Notes: a model not told the origin generated them from the letters alone. A DNA stretch of 64,000 nt from Janthinobacterium rivuli (GCF_009208735.1 NZ_WFLJ01000017.1:1-64000), one strand, 5' to 3'. Positions 18,993-29,987 are shown, counted from the first letter of the stretch. A program made the numbers and translations.

Positions 18993-19886
18993 ATGCGCTT
19001 TGATCTGGTCGATTTGCAGCTGTTTGTCAACGTGATGGAGGCGGGCAGCCTGACGGCGGGCGCCGCGCGCAGCCATCTCGCATTGGCCTCGAGCAGCGCG
19101 CGCGTGCGCGGCATGGAAGAGATGCTGGGCATGCCGCTGCTGCTGCGCGGGCGGCGCGGCGTGGAGCCGACCCCCGTGGGCCAGACCCTGCTGCATCACG
19201 CGCGCCTGGTGCTGCTGCAAATGGAGAAAATGCGCGGCGAGCTCGGTGAATTTGCGCGCGGCTTGAAAGGGCAGTTGCGGCTGCTGTGCAATACGGCCGC
19301 GCTCAGCGAATTCTTGCCCGAAGCGCTGGGCGCTTTTCTCGACCGCCATCCGAACCTGACCATCGACCTGGAAGAGCGCCTCAGTTACGATATCGTCAAG
19401 GCCGTCTCGGAAGGACTGGCCGACATGGGCATCGTGTCCGATTCCGTCGACATGCGCGGCTTGCAGACGTTTTTGTTTCGCCCCGACCGGCTGGTGGTCA
19501 TCGCCGCGGCCGACGGCGTGCATCACCGCGCGCTGGGCCAGGATGGCGTCGTCGACTTTGCCAGCGTACTGGATCACGATTTCATCGGCCTGGCCGACGA
19601 CAGCGCGATGCAGCAGTACCTGGGCATGCATGCGGCGCGCCTGGGCCGCCCGTTGAAGGTGCGCGTGCGCCTGCGCAGCTTCGATGCCGTGTGCCGCATG
19701 GTGGCCAGCGGCGTGGGCATCAGCGTGGTGCCGCTGGCGGCGGCCAGCCGCTGCCAGCAGACGATGGCGCTGCGCTGCCTGGAATTATCCGATCCCTGGT
19801 CGGTACGCAATCTGACGATTTGCGTGCGCCAGTTCAGTGAATTACCCCTGTATGCGCGCCAGTTGATCGATCATCTGAAGGCGTGA
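18993..19886 (+). CDS. LysR family transcriptional regulator
   Basis: The start at 18993 has AAGGAGA 7 nt upstream and gives 297 residues beginning MRFDLVDLQLFVNVMEAGSL, a standard LysR N-terminal winged helix-turn-helix. The recognition region contains LALASSSARVRGMEEMLG and [18 protein letters not shown]. The effector domain runs from about residue 90. LysR regulators commonly control the divergent neighbour, here the TauE-like exporter and the small GNAT gene. The 126-bp interval would hold the operator. The hydrolase gene follows after 21 bp. Confidence 0.9.
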   Translation: MRFDLVDLQLFVNVMEAGSLTAGAARSHLALASSSARVRGMEEMLGMPLLLRGRRGVEPTPVGQTLLHHARLVLLQMEKMRGELGEFARGLKGQLRLLCNTAALSEFLPEALGAFLDRHPNLTIDLEERLSYDIVKAVSEGLADMGIVSDSVDMRGLQTFLFRPDRLVVIAAADGVHHRALGQDGVVDFASVLDHDFIGLADDSAMQQYLGMHAARLGRPLKVRVRLRSFDAVCRMVASGVGISVVPLAAASRCQQTMALRCLELSDPWSVRNLTICVRQFSELPLYARQLIDHLKA

Positions 19887-19907
19887 CAGGGCATGACAGG
19901 AGCAGCG

Positions 19908-20774
19908 ATGCGTTTTTCAGAAGACAAGATGGCCAGCCTGCGGTGCAGCGACCAGGTCGAGCGGCCGATTCACATCTGGCAGCCGGAGCATCCCCGTGCC
20001 GTGATCCTGGCGATCCACGGCGGCATGGCGCACGCGGGCGACTACGTCACGCCGGCGCTGACCTTCCGCCAGCACGGCATCGCCACCGTCAGCTTCGACA
20101 TGGTGGGCCACGATGGCAAGCGCAAGGTCGATATCCCCTCGTTCGACGCCTTCCTCGACGACGAGGAACTGTTCCTAGCCTGGGTCAAGCAGACGTATCC
20201 GGGCTTGCCGATCTTCGTCATGGGCCACTCGATGGGCGGCCTGATCGCCACGCATCTGGGACTGCGGCGTTTCGCGGGCGACCCGGCGATCAAGGGCTTC
20301 ATCATCTCCTCGCCGTATTACGTGAATGCGATTCCCGTGCCGAAGGTGCTGCAGATGCTGTCGGGCTGGCTGGCGCAGCGCTTCCCCATGATGAAGGTAC
20401 CTCTGGGGAATCTGACCATGCTGCTCACGCACGACCAGACCATCACCGCGCGCCATTTCCAGGACGAGCGCGACGGCATCCGCGCCAGCGCCGCCTCGGT
20501 GCGCTTCGCCCATGCGCTCACGTCGGCGCAAAAGGAACTGGCGGGTGGCTTGTCGGACTGGCGCTTCCCCCTGTTCGCCGTGGTGGCGGGCGACGACAAG
20601 CTGGCCAACAGCCGCGCCACGGAAAGCCTGCTGCGCAGCGTGCCCGATGGCTTGCTCGACTATCACTACTATCCGGCCAATTACCACGAGAATTTCAATG
20701 AAGTGAACCGCGACGTGATCTTTGCCGCCATCCTGGCCTGGATGGAAAAGCTGCTCTCACCCGTGCCGGCGTGA
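19908..20774 (+). CDS. Alpha/beta hydrolase (serine aminopeptidase S33 / monoacylglycerol-lipase type)
   Basis: The ATG at 19908 is chosen for its AGGAG site 5 nt upstream, giving 288 residues; an ATG at 19893 is less well placed. The nucleophile elbow is FVMGHSMGGLIA with Ser108. HGGMAHAGDYVTPALTF carries the oxyanion-hole region, and a late acidic residue (VVAGDDKLAN) and His (YPANYHENFNE) complete a plausible triad. There is no signal peptide, so it is cytosolic. It may be co-transcribed with the LysR gene. The substrate is unknown; the best family match is lysophospholipase-like. Confidence 0.8.
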   Translation: MRFSEDKMASLRCSDQVERPIHIWQPEHPRAVILAIHGGMAHAGDYVTPALTFRQHGIATVSFDMVGHDGKRKVDIPSFDAFLDDEELFLAWVKQTYPGLPIFVMGHSMGGLIATHLGLRRFAGDPAIKGFIISSPYYVNAIPVPKVLQMLSGWLAQRFPMMKVPLGNLTMLLTHDQTITARHFQDERDGIRASAASVRFAHALTSAQKELAGGLSDWRFPLFAVVAGDDKLANSRATESLLRSVPDGLLDYHYYPANYHENFNEVNRDVIFAAILAWMEKLLSPVPA

Positions 20775-20869
20775 GGCGCCAGTATCGTTATAATCGGCTT
20801 GACTGAATTTACCGTCGGCGCATGCCGGCCCGGTCCCCGCGGCACAGGGGAATACACAAGGAACGAACA

Positions 20870-21061
20870 ATGCGCTTGCTGATTGCCCTGATATTCCCGT
20901 GGCTGACCTTTTTCACGATCGGCCGTCCGATCGCCGGCATCATTTGCCTGATCCTGCAAATCACCTTGATCGGCTGGCTGCCAGCGACGATCTGGGCCGT
21001 GTACGCGCTGAGCCAGTACAAGACGGACCAGAAGATCGCCGAGGCCATGCGTCGGCGCTAA
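20870..21061 (+). CDS. YqaE/Pmp3 family small membrane protein
   Basis: The 63-residue protein has two hydrophobic helices around IFPWLTFFTIGRPIAGIICL and ITLIGWLPATIWAVYALSQY, the pattern of the YqaE/Pmp3 (UPF0057) proteolipid family, with a basic tail. AAGGAA precedes the start at 20870, and TATAAT at 20789-20794 may be its -10 box. Family members are linked to membrane potential and stress in yeast and plants; the bacterial role is not settled. Confidence 0.8.
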   Translation: MRLLIALIFPWLTFFTIGRPIAGIICLILQITLIGWLPATIWAVYALSQYKTDQKIAEAMRRR

Positions 21062-21126
21062 CCGTGTTCTAAGGCTGGCCTAAGCTGCGCTTCCTATCTT
21101 GATTCAACCGACATGAGGAGAGTGAG

Positions 21127-21591
21127 ATGGCATCAGACAGACGCGGTACCCTGAGCCTGGCGGCGGCGATGCTGGCCGCCGGGCTGTTGCTGGGAAGTGC
21201 GGCGCAGGCCCAAGCCGACAGCGCACTGCCGCCCGTGCAAAAGAGCGGGGCGGTGGAATACCTGAGCGGCGGCATCGGCCTCGACGAGTCGACGGCCATC
21301 CAGAGCGCCAGCCGGCATTGGCCTTTGAGCCTGGTGTTTTCCGTGCAGGCGGCGGGCAAGGCGGAATTTGCCTCCGACGTGAAGCTGGAAATACGCGACG
21401 CCAAGGGCGCGCCGGTGCTGGACGCGACGGCCAGCGGACCGTTCCTGCTGGCGAAACTGGCGCCAGGCAGCTACAGCTTGCGCGCCACGCTGGCCGGCAA
21501 GACCTTGGAACGCAAGGTGCAGGTCAAGGCGGGATCGTCCGCGCGCGTGGAGCTGGTCTGGCCGGCGGGAACGAATCAGGGCCGGCCTTGA
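21127..21591 (+). CDS. Secreted protein with carboxypeptidase-regulatory-like beta domain
   Basis: The 154-residue protein has a signal peptide (MASDRRGTLSLAAAMLAAGL, cleavage after AQAQA near residue 32). A small beta-sandwich follows, with DVKLEIRDAKGAPVLDATAS and a second part GSYSLRATLAGKTLERKVQV. This is the pattern of carboxypeptidase-regulatory-like or transthyretin-like domains. No catalytic residues are visible, so a periplasmic binding or structural role is likely. AGGAGAGTG lies before the start. The stop overlaps the next start (TGATG), so the two are co-translated. Confidence 0.7.
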   Translation: MASDRRGTLSLAAAMLAAGLLLGSAAQAQADSALPPVQKSGAVEYLSGGIGLDESTAIQSASRHWPLSLVFSVQAAGKAEFASDVKLEIRDAKGAPVLDATASGPFLLAKLAPGSYSLRATLAGKTLERKVQVKAGSSARVELVWPAGTNQGRP

Positions 21592-21920
21592 TGCCGGGTG
21601 ACGGCAAGGCGCCTGAACGGGACTTGTCGGCGCGGGGTTTGTCGGCGCATATCCTGCCCACCTCGGCGACGATGGTCGGCGTGTGCATGACGGTGCTGTC
21701 GCTCGGGCACCTGGCGCCGCGCGGCGAGGTGCGCGTGGCCATCGACAAGCTGCTCGCCGTTGATGCCATCGTCTTTCTCGTCAGCGCCGTGCTCTCGTTC
21801 ATGTCGCTGCGCCCCGGCCAATCGCGCTTGCGCTACGAATGGTGGGGTGAGCTGCTGTTCATCTGCGGCCTGGCCCTGCTGGCGCTGGGCGCCGTGGTCC
21901 TGGCCTTCGTCATCAACTGA
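21591..21920 (+). CDS. Hypothetical membrane protein, two to three helices
   Basis: I do not recognise this 109-residue product. From the ATG at 21591 it has a polar N-terminus of about 20 residues. Hydrophobic segments follow around ILPTSATMVGVCMTVLSL, LLAVDAIVFLVSAVLSFMSL and LLFICGLALLALGAVVLAF. The layout suggests a small inner-membrane protein. It overlaps the preceding secreted-protein gene by 1 bp and is convergent with the oxidoreductase gene downstream. A longer frame from 21318 is only an overlap. Confidence 0.65.
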   Translation: MPGDGKAPERDLSARGLSAHILPTSATMVGVCMTVLSLGHLAPRGEVRVAIDKLLAVDAIVFLVSAVLSFMSLRPGQSRLRYEWWGELLFICGLALLALGAVVLAFVIN

Positions 21921-21941
21921 CCCAGGCCAGTTGACAGCGAA

Positions 21942-22979
21942 TCAGCTGACCGCGAGCACGCGTCCTTCGGCGCTACTTTGCAGCGCCAGTTCGATCAGGC
22001 GTATCGTCGCCGCAGCGTCTTCCGCCGCCACGGGCGCCGGTGCGTCGTTGCGGATGGCGTCGGCCATGCCCTGGTAAAAGTCCTGGTAGCGGCCCGCCTG
22101 CATCTCGAGGTGTTCGCAATGCCCGTCCGGCTGCGCGCCCAGGTGCAGCGCGCCGCGCACGGGGTCAGCACCCCAGCCGGGCTGGTCCGGCCTGCCGCCC
22201 GCCTTCAGGGCGTCTTCCTGCGGGTCGAGGCCGAACTTCACGAAACTGCCCTTGTCTCCGTGCACGGCGAAGCGCGCCGTCGGCGCCTTCACCAGGCAGC
22301 CTGCTTGCAGCACCACGCGCAGCCGGTCGTAGTACAGGACGATGTGCATGTAGTCGACGGCTTGCGCGCCATCGCGCTGCAGGGCGATATCGGCGTATAG
22401 CTTTTCCGGCATGCCGAACAGCTGCATGGCCTGGTCCAGCATGTGCGGACCCAGGTCGTACAGCAGGCCGCCGCCGGGTGCGTTCGACTCGCGCCAGCGC
22501 TGGCGGATCTCGGGGCGGAAACGGTCGAAGTGCGATTCGACGCTGGCGATGCGCCCCAGGGTGCCTTTTGCCAGCAGCGCTTTCAGAGTCAGGAAGTCGC
22601 CATCCCAGCGCCGGTTGTGATACACGCTGAGCACCAGCTTGCGTTCTTTCGCCAGCGCGATCAGGCTCTGCGCTTCAACGCTGGAAATGGTGAAGGGCTT
22701 GTCGACCACCACGTGCTTGCCCGCCTGCAGGGCCGCTTGCGCCAGGCTGAAATGGGCCTCGTTGGGCGCGGCGATGACGACCAGTTCGATCGACGGGTCG
22801 GCAAACAGCTGCGCCGCGTCCGCATAGACGGTGGCGTGCGGCCAATCCTTGTGCACGAGTTCAGGTTTGCTGGAGGCGACGGCGGCCAGTTCCAGGGCAT
22901 CGATGGTGGAGAGCACGGGAGCGTGGAAGGTGGAGCCGGCGAAGCCGTAGCCGACCAGGCCGGTTTTAATTTTTTTCAT
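21942..22979 (-). CDS. Gfo/Idh/MocA family oxidoreductase
   Basis: The 345-residue NAD(P)-dependent enzyme begins MKKIKTGLVGYGFAGSTFHA, with the Rossmann glycine pattern G-x-G-x-A-G. The family's conserved EKP-like motif appears as HVVVDKPFTIS. YHNRRWDGDFLTLK and GGGLLYDLGPHMLDQAMQLF belong to the C-terminal substrate domain, with the catalytic His region DLGPHMLDQ. This subgroup resembles E. coli YdgJ, which acts on inositol-like or sugar substrates; the substrate here is not known. The gene is alone, and the upstream side borders the AT-rich islet. Confidence 0.87.
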   Translation of the reverse strand: MKKIKTGLVGYGFAGSTFHAPVLSTIDALELAAVASSKPELVHKDWPHATVYADAAQLFADPSIELVVIAAPNEAHFSLAQAALQAGKHVVVDKPFTISSVEAQSLIALAKERKLVLSVYHNRRWDGDFLTLKALLAKGTLGRIASVESHFDRFRPEIRQRWRESNAPGGGLLYDLGPHMLDQAMQLFGMPEKLYADIALQRDGAQAVDYMHIVLYYDRLRVVLQAGCLVKAPTARFAVHGDKGSFVKFGLDPQEDALKAGGRPDQPGWGADPVRGALHLGAQPDGHCEHLEMQAGRYQDFYQGMADAIRNDAPAPVAAEDAAATIRLIELALQSSAEGRVLAVS

Positions 22980-23170
22980 GGCAAATAATTAAAATTATTG
23001 GATATGCTTTTCAAAGTATATCATTTCCACTGTTCTTGTACTGAATTGATAAAAATCATATTATTTAATTTTTGTCAAATCCGTTCTGTGATTTTTTTGA
23101 CTGACTATGGTAATGTTTTAAAATTATTTAATGGATTTATCCGACTTTTGACGTTGATATTGGGAACTTT

Positions 23171-23927
23171 ATGATTTTTTGTCTGGCTTTGTATTTCATT
23201 TATGCTGTTAGTCTAATGATGACTAGTCTTGCACTTTTTAAGTTAAGTCCATCAATGATTCAATGGATTGATAGAATACAAAGTTCAACAAAGAATGGTT
23301 TGATAGATGTGGCACAACTCTCTGATGCGGATGCATTGAAAGGATTTAAAAATTACTTCTTAGGAGGCGCCTTTTTTTCTTTCATTCTTTACGTTTTTTT
23401 CGATAAAATTGATTTTAAAACAGCCAAACAGGTATCTGTCATTACATTTTTGATGTTTTTTTATACAGCAGGATCCATAGGTGCTTGGGCGTATAAACGA
23501 ACTGAAATATTTGAAAAATTTATTTCTGATACTAAACGTGATGTAGGGAGGGCGGTAAAGTATATTGCTGCATTTTTTGTTATTTTGAATGTGGCTTTCA
23601 TTTCCTATTGTTATTTCTTAAGCATCAATGAGCTGTCAAGTATTCCTATGTTTATGGTATATTCTTTTCTTGCAGTCGTCGTTGTTGTTTTTAGCAGTGA
23701 TAACTGCTAACACGCTTTCTGTGTTTTTTATATTCGCACCTGCACTTGCTGCAATTGCATATCTTCGTGGGATTATATTTTCCGCAAAAATTGTTTTGAT
23801 TGTCGGTAAAGATAATTTTTTTAATTTTCTGGTTTTTTATGGAATATTTTTTACACTTTATCTTGCTTTTTTGAGTTTGCCAAATCTTAGATCTGTATTT
23901 TCCTTTGTCCCAATTATTTGTCAATAA
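23171..23927 (+). pseudogene. Probably frameshifted integral membrane protein of unknown family
   Basis: The frame from ATG 23171 encodes 179 residues with hydrophobic segments near residues 2-25, 60-80, 85-105 and 135-175, and stops at 23710. A second frame, open across 23628-23927, continues with hydrophobic sequence (LAVITANTLSVFFIFAPALA, then VFYGIFFTLYLAFLSL) of the same composition. The frames change within or near the GTCGTCGTTGTTGTT tract at about 23677-23691. A single one-base indel would join them into one protein of about 250 residues. Two overlapping genes are the alternative. I do not recognise the family. Confidence 0.5.
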
Positions 23928-23985
23928 TTCATCTTGCGCATATGATGATCGTGAGCATTATTTGATTAATGAAATAGTATATCTT

Positions 23986-24021
23986 CCAATAAAAAAGACG
24001 CCGCGGCGTCTTTTTTATTGG
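23986..24021. terminator. Perfectly palindromic bidirectional terminator
   Basis: The 36-bp segment is an exact palindrome centred on CCGCGG. Its arms read CCAATAAAAAAGACGCC and the reverse complement, so a GC stem is flanked by an A-run and a T-run in both directions. It can end transcripts from the islet gene (plus strand) and from gatB (minus strand, 19 bp away). Confidence 0.9.
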
Positions 24022-24039
24022 ATTTTGGAACGGGGGAGC

Positions 24040-25500
24040 TTACCCCGCCAGCTTGGCCTTCAGCAGTTCCGTCAGCTGGGCCGGGTTGGCCTTGCCCTTG
24101 GACGCTTTCATGGCCTGGCCGATCAGCGCGTTGATGGCCGCTTCCTTGCCGGCGCGGTACTGTTCCACCGACTTGGCGTTCGCCGCCAGCACTTCATCGA
24201 CGATGGACGCCAAGGCACCGCTATCCGAGATTTGCTTCAGACCCTTGGCATCGATGATGGCGTCGACCAGATTCTCGTCGCTGGACTTGGCTTCCCACAT
24301 GCCGGCGAAGACTTCCTTCGCCGCCTTGTTCGAGATCGTGCCGTCGGCGATGCGCTTGAGCATGGCGGCCAGCTGTGCGGCCGAGACGGGCGCGTCGTCC
24401 AGGTCCACGCCTTCGCGGTTCAGGGTCGACGAGACGTCGCCCATCAGCCAGTTGGCGGCGGCCTTGGCGTTTTCCTTGCCAGCCTTGTCCACCACGGCGA
24501 CGAAATAGGTGGCCATGGCTTTCGACTGCGTCAGCACCAGCGCATCGTAGTCCGGCAGCGCGTATTCGCTGATGAAGCGGGCACGCATGGCGGCCGGCAG
24601 TTCCGGCATCGAGGCCTTGACCGTGGCGATCCACTCGGGCGAGATGACCAGCGGCGGCAGGTCAGGGTCCGGGAAGTAGCGGTAATCCTGGGCGTCTTCC
24701 TTGCTGCGCATTTCGCGTGTTTCCTTGCGGTCCGGATCGTACAGGCGCGTCGCCTGCACGACCTTGCCGCCGTCTTCGATCAGTTCGATCTGGCGGCGCA
24801 CTTCGACGTGCACGGCTTCTTCGATGAAGCGGAAGGAGTTCAGGTTCTTGATCTCGCAGCGGGTGCCAAATTCCTTCTGGCCGACTGGACGCACGGAAAC
24901 GTTGACGTCGCAGCGGAACGAGCCTTCCTGCATGTTGCCGTCGCAAACGCCCAGCCACATGACCAGCGAGTGCAGTGCCTTGGCATAGGCCACAGCTTCG
25001 GCGGCGCTGCGGATTTCCGGCTCCGAAACGATTTCCAGCAGCGGCGTGCCGGCGCGGTTCAAGTCGATGCCGCTCATGCCCGCATAGTCTTCGTGCAGCG
25101 ATTTGCCGGCGTCTTCTTCCAGGTGGGCGCGTGTCAGGTTGACCGTCTTGGTGACGAATTCGCCATCCTTTTCGTAGCCGAAGGTCAGGGCGCCGCCGAT
25201 GACGACGGGGTCTTCGAACTGGCTGATCTGGTAACCCTTGGGCGAATCCGGATAAAAATAGTTTTTGCGCGCGAAGACCGAGTGCGGCGCCACGGTGGCG
25301 CCGACGGCCAGGCCGAAGCGGATCGCGCGGTCGACGGCCTGCTTGTTCATCACCGGCAGCACGCCTGGCAGCGCCAGGTCGACGGGGCTCGCTTGCGTGT
25401 TGGCTTCGGCGCCGTACTTGATCGGCGAACCGCTGAAAATTTTGGATTCGGTCGTGAGCTGCACGTGGTTCTCAAGACCGATGACGACTTCCCATTGCAT
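24040..25500 (-). CDS. gatB: Asp-tRNA(Asn)/Glu-tRNA(Gln) amidotransferase subunit B
   Basis: The 486-residue protein begins [20 protein letters not shown], the GatB signature start. [20 protein letters not shown] and [10 protein letters not shown] from the kinase-like domain follow. The C-terminal YqeY-like helical tail ends [13 protein letters not shown]. GatB activates the misacylated tRNA end for amidation with ammonia from GatA. It is the last of gatCAB, 64 bp after gatA, and ends at the palindromic terminator. Confidence 0.96.
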   Translation of the reverse strand: MQWEVVIGLENHVQLTTESKIFSGSPIKYGAEANTQASPVDLALPGVLPVMNKQAVDRAIRFGLAVGATVAPHSVFARKNYFYPDSPKGYQISQFEDPVVIGGALTFGYEKDGEFVTKTVNLTRAHLEEDAGKSLHEDYAGMSGIDLNRAGTPLLEIVSEPEIRSAAEAVAYAKALHSLVMWLGVCDGNMQEGSFRCDVNVSVRPVGQKEFGTRCEIKNLNSFRFIEEAVHVEVRRQIELIEDGGKVVQATRLYDPDRKETREMRSKEDAQDYRYFPDPDLPPLVISPEWIATVKASMPELPAAMRARFISEYALPDYDALVLTQSKAMATYFVAVVDKAGKENAKAAANWLMGDVSSTLNREGVDLDDAPVSAAQLAAMLKRIADGTISNKAAKEVFAGMWEAKSSDENLVDAIIDAKGLKQISDSGALASIVDEVLAANAKSVEQYRAGKEAAINALIGQAMKASKGKANPAQLTELLKAKLAG

Positions 25501-25564
25501 AGTGTTCTCGCTTATTTTTTGGTGGCGCCGCTAGCCGCGGCGCAAATCTGTTCTTGGTCTGCTC

Positions 25565-27049
25565 TTAAACGCCGGCAGGGCTGCGCGTATGCCAGTCCGT
25601 CACTTGCTGGAACTGGTGGGCCACGTTCAGCAATTTGGCTTCGCCAAAATAATTGCCGATGATTTGCAGGCCGACGGGGCGCTTGCCATTCTTGTCTCCG
25701 GCGCCGAAACCGCACGGTATCGACATGCCGGGCAGACCGGCCAGGCTGGTCGACAGGGTGTAGATGTCGGCCAGGTAGTTCGCCACCGGGTCGTCCGTCT
25801 TGTCGCCCAGGTCCCAGGCGACGGTCGGCGCGACGGGGCCCATGATGACGTCGCATACGGCGTTCGGGCCATTCAGCACGGCTTCGAAATCCTGCGCGAT
25901 CAGGCGGCGGATCTTTTGCGCCTTCAGGTAGTAGGCGTCGTAGTAGCCGTGGCACAGCACATAGGTGCCGACCATGATGCGGCGCTGCACTTCCGGGCCG
26001 AAGCCCTGCGCGCGCGACTTCTTGTACATGTCCTGCAAGTCCTTGTACTCGGCGGCGCGGTGGCCGTAGCGCACGCCATCGTAGCGCGACAGGTTCGACG
26101 ACGCTTCGGCCGGGGCGATCATGTAATAGGCGGGAATCGACAGGGCCGTATTCGGCAGCGAGATGTCGACCAGGGTGGCGCCCAGCTTTTCATACTGCGC
26201 CAGCGCGCCGCGCACGGCCGCTTCCACGTCCTTGGCCAGGCCCTCGCCGAAATACTCGCGCGGCACGCCGATGCGCAAGCCCGTGAGGGGGGCATCCAGG
26301 TTGCGCGAAAAATCTTCCGCCACGCCGCCCTGTTCCGGCGACAGGCTGGTCGAATCGCGTTCGTCGAAGCCGGCCATGGCGCTCAAGAGCAGGGCGCAGT
26401 CCTCGGCCGAGCGGGCCATCGGGCCACCCTGGTCCAGCGACGAGGCGAAGGCGATCATGCCGAAGCGCGAGACGCGGCCGTAGGTCGGCTTGATGCCGGT
26501 GATGCCGCAAAACGCGGCCGGCTGGCGGATCGAGCCGCCCGTGTCGGTGCCGGTGGCCGCCGGCGTCAGGCCGGCGGCGACGGCGGCGGCCGAGCCGCCC
26601 GAGGAGCCGCCCGGCACGGCGGTGTTGTCCCACGGATTGCGCACGGCGCCGAAGGCCGAGTTCTCGTTGCCGGAACCCATGGCGAATTCATCGCAATTGA
26701 CCTTGCCCAGGGTGACCATGCCGGCCGCCAGGAATTTTTCCACCACGGTGGCGTCAAACGGGCTGGCGTAGTTGGCCAGCATTTTCGAGCCGGCCGTCGT
26801 GCGCCAGCCTTGGGTGACGAACAGGTCCTTGTGCGCGATCGGCACGCCCGTCAATGGCGTGGCCGTGCCGGCGGCGATGCGTGCATCCGCTGCGGCAGCT
26901 TGCGCCAGGGTCAGGGCACGGTCAACGTGCAAAAAGGCGTTCGAGTTGTCCGCTTCGATGCGGTCGAGGAAATGCGTCGCCAGGGCAACGGCGGAAATTT
27001 CCTTGTTCTGCAAAAGCGTGGACAGCTGTTTGATGGATTTTGTATGCAT
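25565..27049 (-). CDS. gatA: Asp-tRNA(Asn)/Glu-tRNA(Gln) amidotransferase subunit A
   Basis: This 494-residue amidase-signature enzyme carries the catalytic Lys in [20 protein letters not shown]. The Ser pair lies in [15 protein letters not shown] and [16 protein letters not shown], giving the Ser-cisSer-Lys triad. It releases ammonia from glutamine and channels it to GatB. It lies between gatC and gatB on one strand. The length is normal. Confidence 0.96.
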   Translation of the reverse strand: MHTKSIKQLSTLLQNKEISAVALATHFLDRIEADNSNAFLHVDRALTLAQAAAADARIAAGTATPLTGVPIAHKDLFVTQGWRTTAGSKMLANYASPFDATVVEKFLAAGMVTLGKVNCDEFAMGSGNENSAFGAVRNPWDNTAVPGGSSGGSAAAVAAGLTPAATGTDTGGSIRQPAAFCGITGIKPTYGRVSRFGMIAFASSLDQGGPMARSAEDCALLLSAMAGFDERDSTSLSPEQGGVAEDFSRNLDAPLTGLRIGVPREYFGEGLAKDVEAAVRGALAQYEKLGATLVDISLPNTALSIPAYYMIAPAEASSNLSRYDGVRYGHRAAEYKDLQDMYKKSRAQGFGPEVQRRIMVGTYVLCHGYYDAYYLKAQKIRRLIAQDFEAVLNGPNAVCDVIMGPVAPTVAWDLGDKTDDPVANYLADIYTLSTSLAGLPGMSIPCGFGAGDKNGKRPVGLQIIGNYFGEAKLLNVAHQFQQVTDWHTRSPAGV

Positions 27050-27112
27050 GGCGTTTCTATTTGATTTTATTCGGCGGAAGACGAGCGTACTCAGCGAGAA
27101 CGCGAAAGATGC

Positions 27113-27415
27113 TTATTCGATCACTTTTGGCACGAGGTAGAGTCCGTCCTGTACCTTTGGCGCCACGGCCTGGTAGGCGTCGCGGCGATTCTGTTCCGTG
27201 GCGACGTCCTCGCGCAGGCGCAGGGCGATATTGTCCATGTGGGCGGCCAGCGGATGGCTCAGGGGCGCCACGCCATCGGTATTGACGGCTTGCATTTGCT
27301 CGGCCAGTGCAAAAATCTTGTTCAATTGGGACAATGACGTGACGGCCTGATCGTCGGCCATTTCGAGTTGTGCCAGGTGGGCGATGCGTTTTACGTCGGA
27401 GAGTGTCAGGGACAT
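27113..27415 (-). CDS. gatC: Asp-tRNA(Asn)/Glu-tRNA(Gln) amidotransferase subunit C
   Basis: The start at 27415 gives 100 residues, beginning [20 protein letters not shown], the usual GatC N-terminus; a frame extending to 27562 adds unrelated sequence. The central [20 protein letters not shown] and the C-terminal [20 protein letters not shown] are typical. GatC stabilises the GatA-GatB complex. It is the first gene of gatCAB. Confidence 0.92.
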   Translation of the reverse strand: MSLTLSDVKRIAHLAQLEMADDQAVTSLSQLNKIFALAEQMQAVNTDGVAPLSHPLAAHMDNIALRLREDVATEQNRRDAYQAVAPKVQDGLYLVPKVIE

Positions 27416-28810
<1,395 letters not shown>

Positions 28811-28822
28811 TCTGATCAACGG

Positions 28823-28853
28823 GCCGGAGAGCGGGTCTCCGGCTTTGGTTTTG
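28823..28853 (+). terminator. Hairpin after mreB (partial terminator)
   Basis: The perfect 8-bp stem GCCGGAGA / TCTCCGGC with loop GCGGG is followed by the interrupted T-run TTTGGTTTT. It probably reduces but does not abolish read-through into mreC. Confidence 0.65.
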
Positions 28854-28916
28854 GCGCCGGCGTCTGACCGGGGCCTGCACGTTGGCGCACTGCGCCTGGC
28901 CTGATTATTGGAAGTC

Positions 28917-29987
28917 ATGGAATACAGTCCTCCGCCACTTTTCAAACAAGGCGCCTCCGCCCGCGTCAAGATGATGGTGTTCGCCGGCATTTCTATCGCC
29001 CTGCTGCTGGTCGATTCGCGCATGCACGCGCTGACGGCCGTGCGCCAGGCAGTCGGCACCGTGCTGTATCCGGTGCAGATGGCGGCCCTGGTGCCGCGCG
29101 ACGTGGCGCTTGGTGTCGGCAATTACTTCTCTTCGCTGTCCGCCCTGGAAAAACAGGTGCGCGACCTGAAGCACGAACAGATCGCCTCGGCGCAGATCAT
29201 GCAGCAGGCGCAGCTTAACATCGTTGAAAACAACCATTTACGCAAGCTGATGGAAGCGCGCGAGCGCGTCCCCGTCAAGACCATGATGGCCGAAGTGCTG
29301 TATGACACGCGCGACTCGGCCACGCGCAAGATCGTGCTGGACCGGGGCATTCAGCATGGCGTCGAACTGGGCCGCCCCGTGATCGACAACCTGGGCGTGG
29401 TCGGGCAAGTCACGCGCGTGTTCCCGTTTACCTCCGAAGTGACCCTCTTGACCGATGAAGAACAGGCCATTCCCGTGCAGCTGCTGCGCAATGGCGTGCG
29501 CAGCGTGGCCATCGGCCGCGGCAAGTCCGGCACCATGGAGCTGCGTTTCACGGCCCCCAGCGCCGACATCCAGATCGGCGATATCGTCATTACCTCGGGC
29601 CTCGACGGCCTGTACCCGGCCGGCCTGGCCGTGGCGCGCGTGACCCTGGTCGAGCGCAATGCGCATGGCCCGTTCGGCCGTGTCGTGTGCCAGCCGCTGG
29701 CCGGCATCGAACGCAACACCCAGCTGCTCATCTTGATGACGTCGCCGGAGATTCCACCGCGCCCGCCCGCTGAAGACGTCAAGACGGGCCGCAAGATCGC
29801 CGGAAAGATGGCGCCGATCAAGGACCCGGCCAAGGAACCCGCCGCCGCCGCGACAGCACCGGCCGCCCATGCGGCCGCCGCACCTGCCGCGAAACCGCCG
29901 GCTGGCACCGCACCGGCGCCGAAGCCGGCGACGCCGGTACCTGCGCCCGCACCTGCCGCCGTGCCACCGAAGGAAGCGACACGATGA
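28917..29987 (+). CDS. mreC: Cell-shape protein MreC
   Basis: The ATG at 28917 (MEYSPPPLFKQGASARVKMM) gives 356 residues; an in-frame TTG lies three codons earlier. One membrane helix spans about residues 20-38. A coiled coil follows at about 70-105, then the beta-domains with MAEVLYDTRDSATRKIVLDR and IQIGDIVITSGLDGLYPAGL. The last 80 residues form an Ala/Pro/Lys-rich tail unusual for short MreC proteins but common in this family of bacteria. MreC links MreB filaments to PBP2 and RodA. The stop overlaps the mreD start (ATGA). Confidence 0.93.
   Translation: MEYSPPPLFKQGASARVKMMVFAGISIALLLVDSRMHALTAVRQAVGTVLYPVQMAALVPRDVALGVGNYFSSLSALEKQVRDLKHEQIASAQIMQQAQLNIVENNHLRKLMEARERVPVKTMMAEVLYDTRDSATRKIVLDRGIQHGVELGRPVIDNLGVVGQVTRVFPFTSEVTLLTDEEQAIPVQLLRNGVRSVAIGRGKSGTMELRFTAPSADIQIGDIVITSGLDGLYPAGLAVARVTLVERNAHGPFGRVVCQPLAGIERNTQLLILMTSPEIPPRPPAEDVKTGRKIAGKMAPIKDPAKEPAAAATAPAAHAAAAPAAKPPAGTAPAPKPATPVPAPAPAAVPPKEATR

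Larger units (their letters stand above)
22980..24039. other. AT-rich islet between the oxidoreductase gene and gatB
   Basis: This stretch is clearly AT-rich against GC-rich surroundings; one 60-base line I counted (23161-23220) holds 18 G or C. Codon use in the one gene inside it favours A and T. It contains a probably broken membrane-protein gene and ends in a palindromic terminator. No integrase, transposase, tRNA or flanking repeat is visible. Acquisition from elsewhere is likely but the edges are not marked. Confidence 0.7.

Noticed and set aside
22980-24039. Defence island or prophage remnant
   Set aside because: Only one membrane-protein gene is present; there is no nuclease, methylase, integrase or toxin-antitoxin pair.
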